Source of the DNA: Methanobacteriota archaeon
Lineage (GTDB): Archaea; Halobacteriota; Methanomicrobia; Methanomicrobiales; Methanospirillaceae
Direction of reading: 5' to 3'
DNA length: 5,316 nt
Assembly: GCA_009779205.1 (NCBI GenBank)
Contig: WRER01000082.1
Coordinates: 1 to 5,316 of the forward strand
This document shows positions 3,854 through 5,316 of the stretch, piece after piece. The position numbers and the translations under genes are program-made. The first letter of the stretch is position 1. Each line of letters opens with the position of its first letter. The notes under the pieces were generated by a model. The model made no database searches. It saw nothing but the letters and a program-made list of their open reading frames with translations, and was not told the DNA's origin.

Positions 3854-5316
3854 ATGAGTACCAATACACAAAAAGAAGATGCTATACAGAATGTTGAATC
3901 CCTTCCAAAAAAGGCGGATTTCTCTGAGTGGTATAACGAGATCCTGTGGCGTGCAGAGATTATGGATGTACGGTATCCCATTAAAGGAATGTATGTGTGG
4001 CATCCGTACGGGTTTGGTGTGAGAAAACGGGTCTATGATATGCTTCGTTCTCTTCTCGATGTTGATCACGATGAAACGCTGTTTCCATTGCTCATCCCGG
4101 AACATGAGTTCATGAAAGAAGCTGAGCACATCAAAGGGTTTGAAAATGAGGTCTACTGGATCACACACGGGGGAAAAACACCCTTAGATGTCAAACTTGC
4201 TCTTCGTCCAACGAGTGAGACATCAATATATCCAATGTACGCACTCTGGATCAGATCCCATGCTGATCTTCCGCTCAAACTCTATCAGGTTGTAAATACA
4301 TTCAGATATGAGACAAAGCATACGCGACCATTGATTCGTGTACGTGAAATTACCTCGTTTAAAGAAGCACATACCGTTCATACCACATGGGATGATGCCG
4401 CAGCACAGGTTGAGGATGCGGTAAAGCTGTATCAGACGTTTTATGATAATTTGTGTGTACCGGTTTTGATATCAAAACGACCTGATTGGGACAAGTTTCC
4501 AGGAGCTGATTACACGATTGCCTTTGATTGTATCATGCCGGATGGAAGAACCCTGCAAGTTGGAACCGTACATCACTTAGGTGATCACTTTTCAAAAACA
4601 TTTGACATGAGATATGAAGATGTCAATGGAGAACAGGCTCTTTGTCATCAAACTTGTTATGGTATCTCAGAAAGATGCATTGCAGCACTTATTGCAACGC
4701 ACGGAGATGATACCGGTCTTTGCATCCCCCCTCTCGTAGCACCGATTCAGATTGTGATCGTGCCGGTTATCATGAAAACGCGAGCAGATGAAGTGAAAGA
4801 AGCTGCTCAGCTGCTCTGTGATGAATTGAAAGCTGCAGGATTTAGAGTAAAAATCGATGCACGAGATCTCCGCCCGGGTGCAAAATATTATCATTGGGAG
4901 CTCCGTGGCGTTCCTCTTCGTGTCGAGATCGGTCCCCGTGATCTTGATAATGGTGTTGTGATGACCGGAACACGGGGTGGTACGAAAGAAACAGTTCCAA
5001 GAGAGGGTATTGTAACCCATATCCGCAGTAAACTTGCATCTGCTACAGCTGAGATACAATATGCTGCACATGAACGTGCAAAGAGTCAGATTCATCTGGT
5101 GTATGATAGGAGCGAGCTATCTCATGCAGCAAAAGGTGGCGTTGGAGTGCTACATTGGTGTGGATCAAAGGAGTGCTGCGAGGAGATAGAAACTGAGTCT
5201 GAAGCAGTTCTGCTTGGTGGAGATCTTCGGGGGTCGCTTATCAACATGGATCAGGGTAATGGAGCTTGTATTATCTGTGGAAGAACAGGCACAGCCAGTT
5301 TGCTTGGAAGATCATA
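3854..5316 (+). CDS. proS: Proline--tRNA ligase, archaeal/eukaryotic type (3' end cut by window edge)
   Basis: This cytosolic class II synthetase joins proline to tRNA-Pro using ATP. It has 487 complete codons plus two bases (TA) of codon 488. The catalytic core (about 20-295) carries motif 1 around [11 protein letters not shown] (76-86), RPTSE (118-122, with T120 and E122 expected to contact proline), motif 2 with FRYE (150-153) and FKEAHT (169-174), [13 protein letters not shown] (236-248), and motif 3 YGISER (269-274) followed by HGDD (283-286). The anticodon-binding domain spans about 297-405 ([25 protein letters not shown]). A C-terminal zinc domain (about 415-488) has C436-x4-C441 and C472-x2-C475, the four-cysteine arrangement of archaeal-type enzymes. 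Bacterial-type ProRS instead has an editing insertion, absent here. Family members end in a conserved Tyr, and the trailing TA fits, so only the last base of that codon and the stop are probably missing. The start at 3854 has an SD and gives a short nonconserved N-terminus (1-17). Confidence 0.97.
   Translation, partial: MSTNTQKEDAIQNVESLPKKADFSEWYNEILWRAEIMDVRYPIKGMYVWHPYGFGVRKRVYDMLRSLLDVDHDETLFPLLIPEHEFMKEAEHIKGFENEVYWITHGGKTPLDVKLALRPTSETSIYPMYALWIRSHADLPLKLYQVVNTFRYETKHTRPLIRVREITSFKEAHTVHTTWDDAAAQVEDAVKLYQTFYDNLCVPVLISKRPDWDKFPGADYTIAFDCIMPDGRTLQVGTVHHLGDHFSKTFDMRYEDVNGEQALCHQTCYGISERCIAALIATHGDDTGLCIPPLVAPIQIVIVPVIMKTRADEVKEAAQLLCDELKAAGFRVKIDARDLRPGAKYYHWELRGVPLRVEIGPRDLDNGVVMTGTRGGTKETVPREGIVTHIRSKLASATAEIQYAAHERAKSQIHLVYDRSELSHAAKGGVGVLHWCGSKECCEEIETESEAVLLGGDLRGSLINMDQGNGACIICGRTGTASLLGRS

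Noticed and set aside
3617..4168. Minus-strand ORF of 183 codons across the SpoIIM/proS junction
   Set aside because: It is antisense to conserved motifs of both genes, its protein shows no domain, and it spans a real intergenic SD. It is a shadow.
4667..5095. Minus-strand ORFs inside proS (4667-5095, 4842-5039)
   Set aside because: They are antisense to the motif 3 and anticodon-domain coding sequence, with unlikely cysteine-rich composition. They are shadows.

Overview
The window looks archaeal, most likely a methanogen of the Methanomicrobia (Methanomicrobiales-like); the order-level guess is inference. The evidence is the gene set: sn-glycerol-1-phosphate dehydrogenase (the enzyme that sets archaeal lipid stereochemistry), the archaea-restricted families UPF0179 and DUF63, an archaeal SpoIIM-type membrane protein, and a zinc-domain prolyl-tRNA synthetase of the archaeal/eukaryotic type. 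Signals are archaeal in style too: TATA-like boxes, a T-run just after a stop codon, and some genes without a clear Shine-Dalgarno (SD) sequence. Base composition is moderate to AT-leaning by eye.

Layout. Bases 1-594 carry no recognisable conserved gene. A 28-codon ORF with an excellent SD lies at 38-124. The following ~470 bases are dense in short dyad symmetries and include a four-unit 10-bp tandem repeat at 191-230. The minus strand of 364-547 has two overlapping coding-like frames that could be a small gene or a decayed one. Bases 595-2230 hold a minus-strand two-gene operon, egsA followed by a UPF0179 gene, overlapping by 8 bp. A T-run immediately after the UPF0179 stop is the likely terminator. 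Bases 2231-2353 are a divergent promoter region. Bases 2354-5316 hold a plus-strand cluster: a DUF63 membrane protein, a SpoIIM-family membrane protein (8-bp overlap), then proS after a 17-bp gap. proS is cut by the window edge inside what should be its last sense codon.

How they fit together. EgsA makes the glycerophosphate backbone of archaeal ether lipids. UPF0179 has no assigned function, but it is cysteine-rich and translationally linked to egsA. DUF63 and SpoIIM are multi-pass membrane proteins joined by an overlap, so they are probably made together; proS is a housekeeping gene carried behind them. The window therefore pairs a lipid-synthesis operon with a divergent membrane-protein operon. 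A functional link between the two is only a suggestion.

The coding part is ordinary archaeal core genome. The least explained part is the noncoding 125-594 region. I see no defence system, CRISPR array, mobile element or tRNA.
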